DNA from: Streptomyces sp. H39-S7
GTDB lineage: Bacteria; Actinomycetota; Actinomycetes; Streptomycetales; Streptomycetaceae
Reading direction: 5' to 3'
Assembly: GCF_027158205.1 (NCBI RefSeq)
Contig: NZ_JAPVLU010000025.1
Location: 71,685 to 135,684, forward strand
Length of the DNA: 64,000 bases
The notes under the pieces are model-generated. The model did not search any database. It was not told the DNA's origin and was given only the letters and a program-made list of their open reading frames with translations. The stretch's first letter is position 1, and each line of letters opens with the position of its first letter. Of the stretch, positions 9,529-17,491 are shown one piece after another. Both the position numbers and the translations under genes were made by a program.

Positions 9529-10428
9529 CTATCGCGAACCCTCGTCCGGGCCCGTGAAGTCGGGGCTCGAAAAGTCCGGGCTGGAGAAATCGGGGCTGGA
9601 GAATCGGTGGCCCGGTCCTGGGGATTCCTCCGGGCCGGGACTGCTGAAGTCCGGCCTTGAATAGCCGAGTCGGGGCATTCGTGAGGGCTGGGTGCCGTTG
9701 GAGCGTGGAGGCTCGAAGTCCGGATGGGGCGCCAGGGCGGCGTTCGTTCTGGCTTCGGCGAGGAAGGGCAGGACGCCGCGGTCGCGCAGGGCACGCCGCC
9801 ACGCCTCACGGGCGGCGGCGACCTCCGGCGGCAGCGAGTCGGAGTCGTCGTCATGGATGGCGCCCGCGCTGTCGCGCAGGGCGGTGAGCAGCAGACCGAC
9901 CATCCCGACCAGGATGCCGCAGGTGGTGACGCCCGCGAAGACCCAGCCGGCGGTGCGCAGCGGTGCCGCGATGGCGGGTTCCGGCGTCATCGCGTGCAGG
10001 ACGTAGCCGATCAGCAGGAATATCAGCGCGGCGGTGCCCGCCAGGAGGGGCGTCAACACGGCGACCACGGCGAAGAGTCCGGCGCCGGAGCCGGCGGAGT
10101 CGGCCACGCCCATGGCGGCGTAGCTGAAGGCCCGGTTGTCGTCGGCGGTCACGGGATCCGTCCGACGGAGGATGGCGGACTCCTCCAGGGCCTCGCGAAT
10201 CTGCTCGCGGACTTTCAGGTACTGCTGGTATTCCGGTGCCGCGCAGGCGGAGATGGCCTCCGCGGCGCTCAGCGCCGCGGTGCGGAGCTGCTCGGTGTTG
10301 AGCATGCCGTCATGCCCACCGTGCCCGCTGTGTTCGTCGTGCCCGGTGTCCGTGGTGTGGAGTGCGTCGTCGAGGACTCGTTCGAAGTCCGGGCGGTCTT
10401 CGTTGAGCAGGTGTGGAGCGCTGTTCAT
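9529..10428 (-). CDS. membrane protein with a repetitive C-terminus
   Basis: About 299 residues. The N-terminus is acidic and His-rich (HDEHSGHGGHDG), followed by a helical region (LRTAALSAAEAISACAA). Two hydrophobic segments lie in the middle (GLFAVVAVLTPLLAGTAALIFLLIGYVL and WVFAGVTTCGILVGMVGLLLTAL, each given approximately), then an Arg/Glu-rich stretch. The last 60 residues are low complexity with repeated FSSPDF units, encoded by a short imperfect tandem repeat at about 9555-9610. I chose the second ATG (10428) because GGGGG sits 6 bases upstream; the ATG at 10434 touches that sequence. No known domain is recognised. The termini probably face the cytoplasm. Confidence 0.8.
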   Translation of the reverse strand: MNSAPHLLNEDRPDFERVLDDALHTTDTGHDEHSGHGGHDGMLNTEQLRTAALSAAEAISACAAPEYQQYLKVREQIREALEESAILRRTDPVTADDNRAFSYAAMGVADSAGSGAGLFAVVAVLTPLLAGTAALIFLLIGYVLHAMTPEPAIAAPLRTAGWVFAGVTTCGILVGMVGLLLTALRDSAGAIHDDDSDSLPPEVAAAREAWRRALRDRGVLPFLAEARTNAALAPHPDFEPPRSNGTQPSRMPRLGYSRPDFSSPGPEESPGPGHRFSSPDFSSPDFSSPDFTGPDEGSR

Positions 10429-10574
10429 GTGCATCCCCCGATGCTCCGTCTCCGGCCTCCCCGCTGTCTGAAGCCGGTCGGCCGGTGAAGCGGAGGAGAG
10501 CGTGCCTTACGGATACTGCGATGGTAGAGCGCGGAGGTGAGAGGGTGACAGAGTGCTTCCCGGAAATCTGGCGG

Positions 10575-11831
10575 TCAGGAAAGCAGCGGGAGTTCGGCGA
10601 CGAGTAGGCGACCATCCATCGTGACGCCACCGTCCATTGCCAAAGCCAAGTTATCGGCATATGCCATGGGGCCATTGACGACCGGGGTGCGTTCCTCTCC
10701 GTCCGCGGTGTATTCGCCGCCGACCTCGCCGAGCAGGTACGGGATGGGGCTGTGGCCGTGGACGACCTGCCGGCCGCCGTAGGTGTCGAGCAGTTCACGG
10801 GCGGCCTGCGGGCCGTTGTCGCCGCGGAAGGCGAAGCGCTTGGTGAGCTTGCGGAACAGGTCCCAGCACTCGTCCGCGTCACCGCGCTGGAGAATGCCGG
10901 TGACGGCGTCGTTCATCGCGTCGATGGTGGTGCCGTAGTCGAGGTACGCGGTGGTGTCGGAGTGCACCAGCAGATGACCGTCGGTCAGGTGCGCGGCGTC
11001 GAGCCGGGACATCCACGTCAGGTGGCGGTCCTCCAGCCGGTCCATGTCGGAGGGCTGACCTCCGTTGAGCCGCCAGGCGGCGAGGAACGAGGCTGTGCCG
11101 CCGGTGGAGTTGACGGGGGTGTCGCCGAAACGGTGGGCGCCGAGCAGCAGCAGCTCGTGGTTGCCCATGATGGCCTTGGCGTAGCCGCCCGCGGCGGCCG
11201 CCTCGGCGGAGAGCTGCATGACGAGCTCGATGACGCCGATGCCGTCAGGACCGCGATCGGTGAAGTCACCGAGGAACCACAGCCGGGCGGTGCCCGCCGA
11301 CCAGTGGCCTTCGGCGTCGATGAGGCCCTGGGCGTGGAGTGCCGCCCGCAGCTCGTCGATGTACCCGTGGACGTCGCCGACGACGTAGAGCGGGCCGGGC
11401 CGGTCCGCGTCGACGGGAGCTATCACCGGGAGGTCGTGGGCGGTGGGGGTGTACTCCTCCGGCACCAGGCGGGTGTCGAGCTGGGTCGCCTCGTACCCGG
11501 CAGGGGGCGCGGCGGCGGGAGGCTGGGCCGGGGCCGTCGGCGCGGCGAGGACAGCGGGCGCGAACGCCGGGCCGTCCTGACCGGGCGCGACAGCGCCATC
11601 GGCCACGCCGGTCGCTCCGGTCACTCCGAAAGCGTCTGGTGTGCCTGGCGCACCGGGAGCGCCGAAGGCGCCGGAAGCTCCGGCGAATCCGTACGACCCG
11701 CTGCCGGGCGCGGCTGCGTGACCGGTCTCCCGTCCGCCTTCCGGTCCGGCCTCAGGACCCGCGTCCGGACCTGCCGGACGCCAGCTCACCATCGCCTTGA
11801 GCACGGGCCCGTGACCTGCCCCCTGTGTCAT
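10575..11831 (-). CDS. metallophosphoesterase, PPP-type fold
   Basis: Predicted calcineurin-like phosphoesterase of 418 residues. The dinuclear-metal signature is complete and in order: GDVHG (about residue 152), GDFTDRG (~191), GNHE (~224), then the later HS and HGH histidines (LLVHSDT, VVHGHSP). It most resembles bacterial serine/threonine-type PPP phosphatases. The first ~115 residues are a low-complexity Gly/Ala/Pro linker (GAFGAPGAPGTPDAFG) without predicted structure. The ATG at 11831 has GGAGG five bases upstream; another ATG five codons earlier is less well placed. The substrate is unknown. It is transcribed alone. Confidence 0.88.
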   Translation of the reverse strand: MTQGAGHGPVLKAMVSWRPAGPDAGPEAGPEGGRETGHAAAPGSGSYGFAGASGAFGAPGAPGTPDAFGVTGATGVADGAVAPGQDGPAFAPAVLAAPTAPAQPPAAAPPAGYEATQLDTRLVPEEYTPTAHDLPVIAPVDADRPGPLYVVGDVHGYIDELRAALHAQGLIDAEGHWSAGTARLWFLGDFTDRGPDGIGVIELVMQLSAEAAAAGGYAKAIMGNHELLLLGAHRFGDTPVNSTGGTASFLAAWRLNGGQPSDMDRLEDRHLTWMSRLDAAHLTDGHLLVHSDTTAYLDYGTTIDAMNDAVTGILQRGDADECWDLFRKLTKRFAFRGDNGPQAARELLDTYGGRQVVHGHSPIPYLLGEVGGEYTADGEERTPVVNGPMAYADNLALAMDGGVTMDGRLLVAELPLLS

Positions 11832-12049
11832 CGACCCCTCCACCATCGCGCCGCCATCCGCCCATCATAGGAATGACGCTGTCGTGGTGTGACATACCTG
11901 GGTACCGGGTTTTCGGCTGGTACCGACAAACACCCCCTAAATCGGCGTCCTGGGGCGGTCCGGCAGCCGATTCGGGTTCCGCTCGGAGTCCTGTGCCGAC
12001 TCCTGAACGACTCCTGAACGGGTTCGCGCCCGCGGTCCGGTGCGGGCGG

Positions 12050-12083
12050 CCGCGCGGGGTTCCGGTTCCGGATCCCCGCGCGG
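12050..12083 (-). terminator. GC-rich hairpin after the LacI gene
   Basis: CGCGCGGGG (12051-12059) pairs with CCCCGCGCG (12074-12082), plus one outer C-G pair, around a 14-base loop. It lies about 53 bases downstream of the leftward LacI stop codon. The 304-base gap (11832-12135) otherwise holds only a tandem pair GACTCCTGAAC/GACTCCTGAAC at 11998-12019. Confidence 0.6.
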
Positions 12084-12135
12084 GCCCTTCCGCGGCTCGC
12101 GTGCGCGGGTGCGCTTTCTGCCGACCGGTCCGGCC

Positions 12136-13236
12136 TCAGCTCCCGGCCGGACCGCGCGGGGGACTGACCGTGGTGCGGCTTGTGCGACGTTGAGAAGAGG
12201 TGCGGACGATGAGGTCGGTCTGCATGATCTGCTGCACGGGTTGGGTGGCCCCCACGCCCTCGATGGCATCGATGAGGAGCTGGACCACGGCGGTCCCGAT
12301 CTTCCCCGGTTTGAGGGAGAGCGTGGTGATGGGGGGTTCAGTGCTCGCGTAGACGCTGCTCTCACTGCAGCAGACCAGCAGCAGATCGTCCGGCACCCGC
12401 AGCCCGTAGCGACGGGCGGCGGCCAGCAGGTCGGTGCCGTTGGGATCGAAGAGGCCGTAGACGGCGTCGGGCCGGTCCGGGCGGGCGAGCAGTCGGTCGG
12501 CGGCGACCGCGCCCGCACACGGGTCGTGGGCGGGGTAGGACTCGTAGACCGGCTCCTGGCCCACCTGCTCGCACCATTGCAGGTAAGCGGTGGTGGAGAG
12601 CCGGGTGTAGGTGTCGGTGCTGGTACCGGTGAGCAGGCCGATCCGGCGGGCTCCGGCGTCGGCGAGGTGGTCGAGGATGCCGAGGACGGCTTCCTCGTGA
12701 TCGTTGTCGACCCAGGCATGGACGGGGAGGCTGCCGGCGGGCCGGCCGTCGCTGACCACCGGCACGCCCTGGCGGACGAGTTCCATGACGACGGGGTCGT
12801 GGTCGGAGGGGTCGATGACCACGGTGCCGTCGAGTGCGACGTTGCTCCACACGTCATGGCGCGAGGAGGCGGGCAGAATGACCAGGGCGTAGCCCCGGGC
12901 GAGGGCGGCCGAGGTCGCGGCTCTCGCCATTTCGGCGAAGTACGCGAACTCGGTGAACGTGAAGGGTTCTTCGCCGTACGTGGTGACCGTCAGGCCGATC
13001 AGGCCCGATCGGCCGGTGCGCAGTGTGCGGGCGGCCGCCGACGGGCGGTAACCCAGCCGTTCGGCGACCTCCCGGACATGGCGGCGGGTGGCGTCGGGCA
13101 GTCGGCCCTTGCCATTGAGTGCGTCGGAGACAGTCGTGATCGAGACACCGGCGGCGGCGGCGACATCTCTGATGCCTGCCCGCTCGAGCCGGCGTCCGAT
13201 GGGCCGGCTCGCCTGGTGGTTCCCTGCTGCTGTCAT
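12136..13236 (-). CDS. LacI-family transcriptional regulator
   Basis: DNA-binding repressor of 366 residues. The N-terminal helix-turn-helix plus hinge is clear: GIRDVAAAAGVSITTVSDALNG, then RRHVREVAERLGYRPSAAARTL (described in two parts). The rest is a periplasmic-binding-protein-like ligand domain ending with VQQIMQTDLIVR. Such proteins usually sense a sugar, but no sugar-use gene lies beside it, so its target is unclear. The ATG at 13236 places the helix-turn-helix near residue 20; an upstream start would add 21 unremarkable residues. A LacI-type palindrome (AAGCGCTT) lies about 115 bases upstream, suggesting self-regulation. Confidence 0.9.
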   Translation of the reverse strand: MTAAGNHQASRPIGRRLERAGIRDVAAAAGVSITTVSDALNGKGRLPDATRRHVREVAERLGYRPSAAARTLRTGRSGLIGLTVTTYGEEPFTFTEFAYFAEMARAATSAALARGYALVILPASSRHDVWSNVALDGTVVIDPSDHDPVVMELVRQGVPVVSDGRPAGSLPVHAWVDNDHEEAVLGILDHLADAGARRIGLLTGTSTDTYTRLSTTAYLQWCEQVGQEPVYESYPAHDPCAGAVAADRLLARPDRPDAVYGLFDPNGTDLLAAARRYGLRVPDDLLLVCCSESSVYASTEPPITTLSLKPGKIGTAVVQLLIDAIEGVGATQPVQQIMQTDLIVRTSSQRRTSRTTVSPPRGPAGS

Positions 13237-13348
13237 GGCGACCCGATAGTAGGGCGGGGTTGGTCCGTCCGATGAGGCCCCGAAAGGGCATTCGGACAAT
13301 ACGTTTCTGCAAGATCAAAAGCGTCTTGTGGCGAGGAAAGTGCAGCTC

Positions 13349-13360
13349 ATAAGCGCTTTC
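13349..13360. promoter_or_regulatory. candidate LacI-family operator
   Basis: TAAGCGCTTTC contains the 8-base palindrome AAGCGCTT (13351-13358) with the central CpG expected of LacI-family operators. It sits in the intergenic region between the LacI gene and hisC, upstream of both. A second weak inverted pair (CAAGA/TCTTG, about 13311-13328) lies closer to the LacI gene. Confidence 0.5.
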
Positions 13361-13529
13361 TCGGGCCAGCCCGCGGTGTCCTGAGGACGATCCTCCGTCC
13401 ATTGGTTCGTATCCCTGGGACGTATCAACTCACTCCTACGAGGGATGCGCACTACCGCGCGCGCCACCCGCGCACGATGTGGCGCACGGCACTTTCCCAC
13501 GCCCTCACGCCCCCTCGTATGGTGTGGTC

Positions 13530-14603
13530 ATGACCCCGAAGCTGCGTGCGGAACTGGACGGCATCCCCACCTACAAACCCGGGCGACCCCCGGTGACGGA
13601 CGAGGGTGCTCCGGCCTACAAGTTGTCCTCCAACGAGAACCCCTTCCCGCCGCTGCCCGGCGTGCTGGAGGCGGCCACCGCCGCCGCGGGTTCCTTCAAC
13701 CGCTATCCCGACGCGGCGTGCACCGGGCTGACCGCCGAGCTGGCGCACCGCTTCGGTGTCCCGCAGACGCACATCGCGACCGGCACCGGCTCGGTCGGCG
13801 TCGCGCAGCAGCTGCTGCAGGCGACCTCGGGCCCGGGCGACGAGGTCATCTACGCCTGGCGCTCCTTCGAGGCGTACCCGATCATCACGCGGATCAGCGG
13901 CGCGACGCCGGTGGAAGTGCCCCTCACCCGCGGCGAGGAGCACGACCTGGACGCGATGGCCGCCGCCATCACCGACCGGACGCGACTGATCTTCGTCTGC
14001 AACCCCAACAACCCCACGGGCACCGTCGTCCGCCGTGCGGCGCTGGAGCGCTTCCTCGACCGGGTGCCGTCCGACGTGCTCGTGGTCCTGGACGAGGCGT
14101 ACCGGGAGTTCATCCGGGACGCCGAGGTGCCGGACGGCGTCGAGATCTACCGCGACCGCCCGAACGTGGCGGTGCTGCGCACCTTCTCCAAGGCGTACGG
14201 CCTGGCCGGTCTGCGGGTGGGCTTCGCCATCGCGCACGAGCCGGTCGCCGCCGCGCTGCGCAAGACCGCGATGCCGTTCGGTGTGAGCCAGCTCGCGCAG
14301 GACGCGGCGGTCGCCTCGCTGCGCTCCGAGGAGGCACTGCTGGAGCGGGTGGCCGGCCTGGTCACCGAGCGGGACCGGGTTGTCGGGGCGCTGGCCGCGC
14401 AGGGCTGGACGCTCGCGGAGACGCAGGCGAACTTCGTCTGGCTGCGGCTGGGGGAGCGCACCCTGGACTTCGCGGCCGCGTGCGAGCGGGTCGGCGTGTC
14501 GGTACGTCCGTTCGCGGGCGAGGGCGTGCGGATCACCATCGGCGAGACCGCGGCCAACGACCTGCTGCTCGACACGGCGGAGGAGTTCCGCAAGGCGCTG
14601 TAG
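13530..14603 (+). CDS. hisC: histidinol-phosphate aminotransferase
   Basis: PLP-dependent fold-type I transaminase of 357 residues that converts imidazole acetol phosphate to histidinol phosphate in histidine synthesis. Visible family features are YKLSSNENPFPP at the N-terminus, FVCNPNNPTGT in the middle, DEAYREF, and the PLP-lysine motif TFSKAYGLAGLRVGF. The ATG at 13530 begins MTPKLRAELDGIPTYKPG, the usual start; an upstream GTG at 13479 is less likely. It stands apart from other his genes here, so it may be a second, stand-alone paralogue that could also serve aromatic amino acids. Confidence 0.92.
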   Translation: MTPKLRAELDGIPTYKPGRPPVTDEGAPAYKLSSNENPFPPLPGVLEAATAAAGSFNRYPDAACTGLTAELAHRFGVPQTHIATGTGSVGVAQQLLQATSGPGDEVIYAWRSFEAYPIITRISGATPVEVPLTRGEEHDLDAMAAAITDRTRLIFVCNPNNPTGTVVRRAALERFLDRVPSDVLVVLDEAYREFIRDAEVPDGVEIYRDRPNVAVLRTFSKAYGLAGLRVGFAIAHEPVAAALRKTAMPFGVSQLAQDAAVASLRSEEALLERVAGLVTERDRVVGALAAQGWTLAETQANFVWLRLGERTLDFAAACERVGVSVRPFAGEGVRITIGETAANDLLLDTAEEFRKAL

Positions 14604-14611
14604 CCGACGCC

Positions 14612-14692
14612 CGGACCCAACGCGGACGTGCCCGGACCGTACGCGGACGTGCCCGGACGGTCCGCGGACGTGCCCGGACCGCACGCGGACCG
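14612..14692 (+). repeat. 21-bp tandem repeat, about four copies
   Basis: Directly after hisC the unit CGGACCGTACGCGGACGTGCC is repeated at 14612-14632, 14633-14653, 14654-14674 and partly 14675-14692, with 1-4 differences per copy. A further tandem pair, GTCCTGAAC (14695-14703 and 14706-14714), follows. The array is not in a plausible gene. Confidence 0.85.
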
Positions 14693-14799
14693 GCGTCCTG
14701 AACACGTCCTGAACAGCCCGCGGGTTTTCTGCCACCTGCCGATTTCGCCCCCTTCCACCCCCCGGTGGGAGGGGGCGAACAGGTGTGCGCGATACTTAG

Positions 14800-14825
14800 C
14801 TTGTGAATGCGTTCACTTTCACAAG
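14800..14825. promoter_or_regulatory. Rex-type redox operator upstream of cydA
   Basis: TTGTGAATGCGTTCACTT (14801-14818) closely matches the Rex operator TGTGAACNNNTTCACA known from the S. coelicolor cydA promoter. A second TTCACAAG half at 14818-14825 makes an overlapping inverted repeat with CTTGTGAA (14800-14807). The site lies about 60-85 bases before the cydA start. Rex senses NADH/NAD+ and would derepress the bd oxidase when oxygen is short. Confidence 0.82.
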
Positions 14826-14883
14826 CGAACGCGTACGGGCGAGAACGCCCGGGTTTGGACAGGTACAGGTAAGGAGTCGTGAG

Positions 14884-16392
14884 GTGCAGCTCTCGCTGGA
14901 AACCGTCGACGTCGCGCGATGGCAGTTCGGCATCACCACCGTCTACCACTTCCTCTTCGTCCCGCTGACGATCAGCCTCTCCGCGCTGACCGCCGTCCTG
15001 CAGACCGCATGGGTACGGTCCAAGAACGAGAAGTACCTCAGGGCCACCAAGTTCTGGGGCAAGCTCTTCTTGATCAACATAGCCATGGGCGTGGCGACCG
15101 GGATCGTGCAGGAATTCCAGTTCGGGATGAACTGGTCGGACTACTCTCGCTTCGTCGGGGACATCTTCGGGGCCCCGCTCGCCTTCGAAGCGCTGATCGC
15201 GTTCTTCTTCGAGTCCACGTTCATCGGGCTGTGGATCTTCGGCTGGGACAAGCTGCCGCAGCGCATCCACCTCGCCTGCATCTGGATCGTCTCGATCGGC
15301 ACGATCCTGTCCTCGTACTTCATCCTGGCCGCGAACTCCTGGATGCAGCACCCGGTCGGCTACACCTACGACAAGGTGACCGGCCGCGCCGAGCTCACCG
15401 ACTTCTGGGCGGTCATCAGCCAGGAGACCACCCTGGTCGTGGTCTTCCACACCATCACCGCGGCCTTCCTCACCGGCGCCGCATTCATGATCGGCATCTC
15501 CGCCTACCACCTGGCGCGCAAGAAGCACATCGCCGTGATGCGCACCTCGCTGCGGCTCGGCCTGGCCGTCGCCGTCGTCGCGGGGCTGCTCACCGCGATC
15601 AGCGGTGACTCGCTCGGCAAGGTCATGTTCAAGCAGCAGCCGATGAAGATGGCCGCGGCCGAGGCTCTGTGGGACGGCGAGGGGCCGGCGCCCTTCTCGA
15701 TCTTCGCCGTCGGCGATGTCGACAAGGGCCACAACAAGGTCGCCGTCGAGGTCCCCGGGATCCTGTCCTTCCTCGCCGACGGCAACTTCTCCTCGTACGT
15801 GCCCGGCATCAACGACATCAACAGGGCCGAGCAGCAGAAGTACGGCCCCGGCGACTACCGGCCGAACATCCCCACCGCCTACTGGGGCTTCCGCTGGATG
15901 ATCGGCTTCGGGATGACGTCCTTCACGGTCGGCCTGGCAGGGCTGTGGCTCACCCGTCGCAAGCTCTGGGTCGCCGAGGAGCACCGCACCGGCGAGGACG
16001 AGGCGCCGAAGCTGATGCTCACCCGGAACTGGCTGCTCAACGACAAGTTCACCGCCTGGTACTGGCGGATCGCGCTGTGGACGATGGTCTTCCCGCTGCT
16101 GGCCAACTCGTGGGGCTGGATCTTCACCGAGACCGGCCGCCAGCCCTGGGCCGTCTACGGGCTGCTCCGCACCTCCGACGCGGTCTCCCCCAACGTCTCG
16201 ACCGCCGAGGTCTTCACCTCACTGATCGCCTTCACCCTGCTCTACGCGGTGCTCGCGGTCGTCGAGGTCAAGCTGCTGCTGAAGTACGCCAAGGCAGGAC
16301 CGCCGGAGCTGACCGAGTCCGATCGGAACCCGCCCACGAAGATCGGTGGCGACCCCACCGACGCCGACCGGCCCATGGCCTTCTCGTACTGA
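14884..16392 (+). CDS. cydA: cytochrome bd ubiquinol/menaquinol oxidase subunit I
   Basis: Catalytic subunit of the cytochrome bd oxidase, which passes electrons from menaquinol to oxygen at low oxygen tension. The product is 502 residues with nine or so membrane segments. It starts MQLSLETVDVARWQFG, and the nearby ITTVYHFLF carries the heme b595/d-region histidine. Other conserved parts are MGVATGIVQEFQFGMNW, EALIAFFFESTFIGLW and GFRWMIGFGMTS with the heme-ligand methionine. The quinol loop is of the short type. GTG 14884 is chosen because AAGGAG sits 7 bases upstream. cydB follows after 16 bases. The Rex-type site at 14800-14825 is the likely control. Confidence 0.96.
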   Translation: MQLSLETVDVARWQFGITTVYHFLFVPLTISLSALTAVLQTAWVRSKNEKYLRATKFWGKLFLINIAMGVATGIVQEFQFGMNWSDYSRFVGDIFGAPLAFEALIAFFFESTFIGLWIFGWDKLPQRIHLACIWIVSIGTILSSYFILAANSWMQHPVGYTYDKVTGRAELTDFWAVISQETTLVVVFHTITAAFLTGAAFMIGISAYHLARKKHIAVMRTSLRLGLAVAVVAGLLTAISGDSLGKVMFKQQPMKMAAAEALWDGEGPAPFSIFAVGDVDKGHNKVAVEVPGILSFLADGNFSSYVPGINDINRAEQQKYGPGDYRPNIPTAYWGFRWMIGFGMTSFTVGLAGLWLTRRKLWVAEEHRTGEDEAPKLMLTRNWLLNDKFTAWYWRIALWTMVFPLLANSWGWIFTETGRQPWAVYGLLRTSDAVSPNVSTAEVFTSLIAFTLLYAVLAVVEVKLLLKYAKAGPPELTESDRNPPTKIGGDPTDADRPMAFSY

Positions 16393-16408
16393 GAGGAAGG
16401 AGCGCGAC

Positions 16409-17410
16409 ATGCACCTGCACGACGTCTGGTTCGTACTCATCGCCGTCCTGTGGACCGGCTACTTCTTCCTGGAGGGCTTCGACTTCGGGATCGGGATCCT
16501 CACCAAACTGCTGGCCCGCGACCGCCCCGAGCGCCGCGTGCTGATCAACACCATCGGACCGGTCTGGGACGGGAACGAGGTGTGGCTGCTGACCGCGGGC
16601 GGCGCGACGTTCGCGGCCTTCCCCGAGTGGTACGCCACGCTCTTCTCCGGCTTCTACCTGCCGCTGCTGATCATCCTGCTCTGCCTGATCGTCCGCGTCG
16701 TCGCCTTCGAGTACCGCTCCAAGCGCTCGGACGACCGCTGGCAGACCACCTGGGAACAGGTGATCTTCTGGGCCTCGCTGCTGCCGTCCGTGCTGTGGGG
16801 CGTCGCGTTCGCCAACATGGTGCGCGGCGTGAAGATCGACGCGCACAAGGAGTACGTCGGCACCTTCGGGGACCTGCTGAACGTCTACTCGATCCTCGGC
16901 GGGCTCGTCACCCTCACGCTCTTCACCTTCCACGGCGCGGTGTTCGCCGCGCTCAAGACGGTCGGCGACATCCGGACACGGGCCCGCAGGCTCGCCTTCC
17001 GGCTGGGCATCGCGGCCGCGGTGCTCGCCGTGCTCTTCCTGGGCTGGACCCAGCAGGACAGCGGTGACGCCAAGACGCTCGGCGCGCTGGTCGTCGCCGT
17101 GGTGGCGCTGGTCGCGGCGGTCTGGATGATCCGGATCGGCCGTGAGGGATGGTCGTTCGTCTTCTCCGGCGTCACCATCGCGGCGTCGGTGGCGATGCTC
17201 TTCCTGGCGCTCTTCCCGAACGTCATGCCGTCCTCGCTGAACGACGCGTGGAACCTCACCGTCAGCAACGCCTCGGCGACCCCGTACACGCTGAGGATCA
17301 TGACGTGGTGTGCCGCGGTCGCGACGCCCGTGGTGCTGATCTACCAGGGGTGGACGTACTGGGTGTTCCGCAAGCGGATCGGCACCCAGCACCTCGCCGA
17401 GACCCACTGA
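16409..17410 (+). CDS. cydB: cytochrome bd oxidase subunit II
   Basis: Membrane partner of CydA, needed for assembly and heme binding of the oxidase. The product is 333 residues, with the family N-terminus (WFVLIAVLWTGYFFLEGFDFG) split between the first helix and the conserved GFDFGIG. GPVWDGNEVWLLTAGGATFA and the final WTYWVFRKRI follow, with about eight membrane segments. ATG 16409 is preceded by GAAGGAG at 7 bases. It is 16 bases from cydA and 73 from cydCD, so a single operon is likely. Confidence 0.95.
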   Translation: MHLHDVWFVLIAVLWTGYFFLEGFDFGIGILTKLLARDRPERRVLINTIGPVWDGNEVWLLTAGGATFAAFPEWYATLFSGFYLPLLIILLCLIVRVVAFEYRSKRSDDRWQTTWEQVIFWASLLPSVLWGVAFANMVRGVKIDAHKEYVGTFGDLLNVYSILGGLVTLTLFTFHGAVFAALKTVGDIRTRARRLAFRLGIAAAVLAVLFLGWTQQDSGDAKTLGALVVAVVALVAAVWMIRIGREGWSFVFSGVTIAASVAMLFLALFPNVMPSSLNDAWNLTVSNASATPYTLRIMTWCAAVATPVVLIYQGWTYWVFRKRIGTQHLAETH

Positions 17411-17475
17411 GCCCTTCGCCACTCGCCACCCGACTCGCCTGCCACCCGACTCGCCCGCCACGCGCCGAAGGGGAA

Positions 17476-17491
17476 TGTTCCACGTGAAACC
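17476..17491. other. parS-like ParB-binding site
   Basis: TGTTCCACGTGAAACC matches the bacterial centromere sequence (TGTTCCACGTGAAACA in Bacillus, GTTTCACGTGAAAC in Streptomyces) at 15 of 16 positions against the Bacillus form. It overlaps the ribosome-binding/start region of cydCD. Streptomyces chromosomes carry about twenty parS sites clustered around oriC, so this fits an origin-proximal location. Confidence 0.8.

Noticed and set aside
14612..14692. Tandem repeat considered as a CRISPR array
   Set aside because: Units are directly adjacent without spacers, so it is an ordinary tandem repeat.
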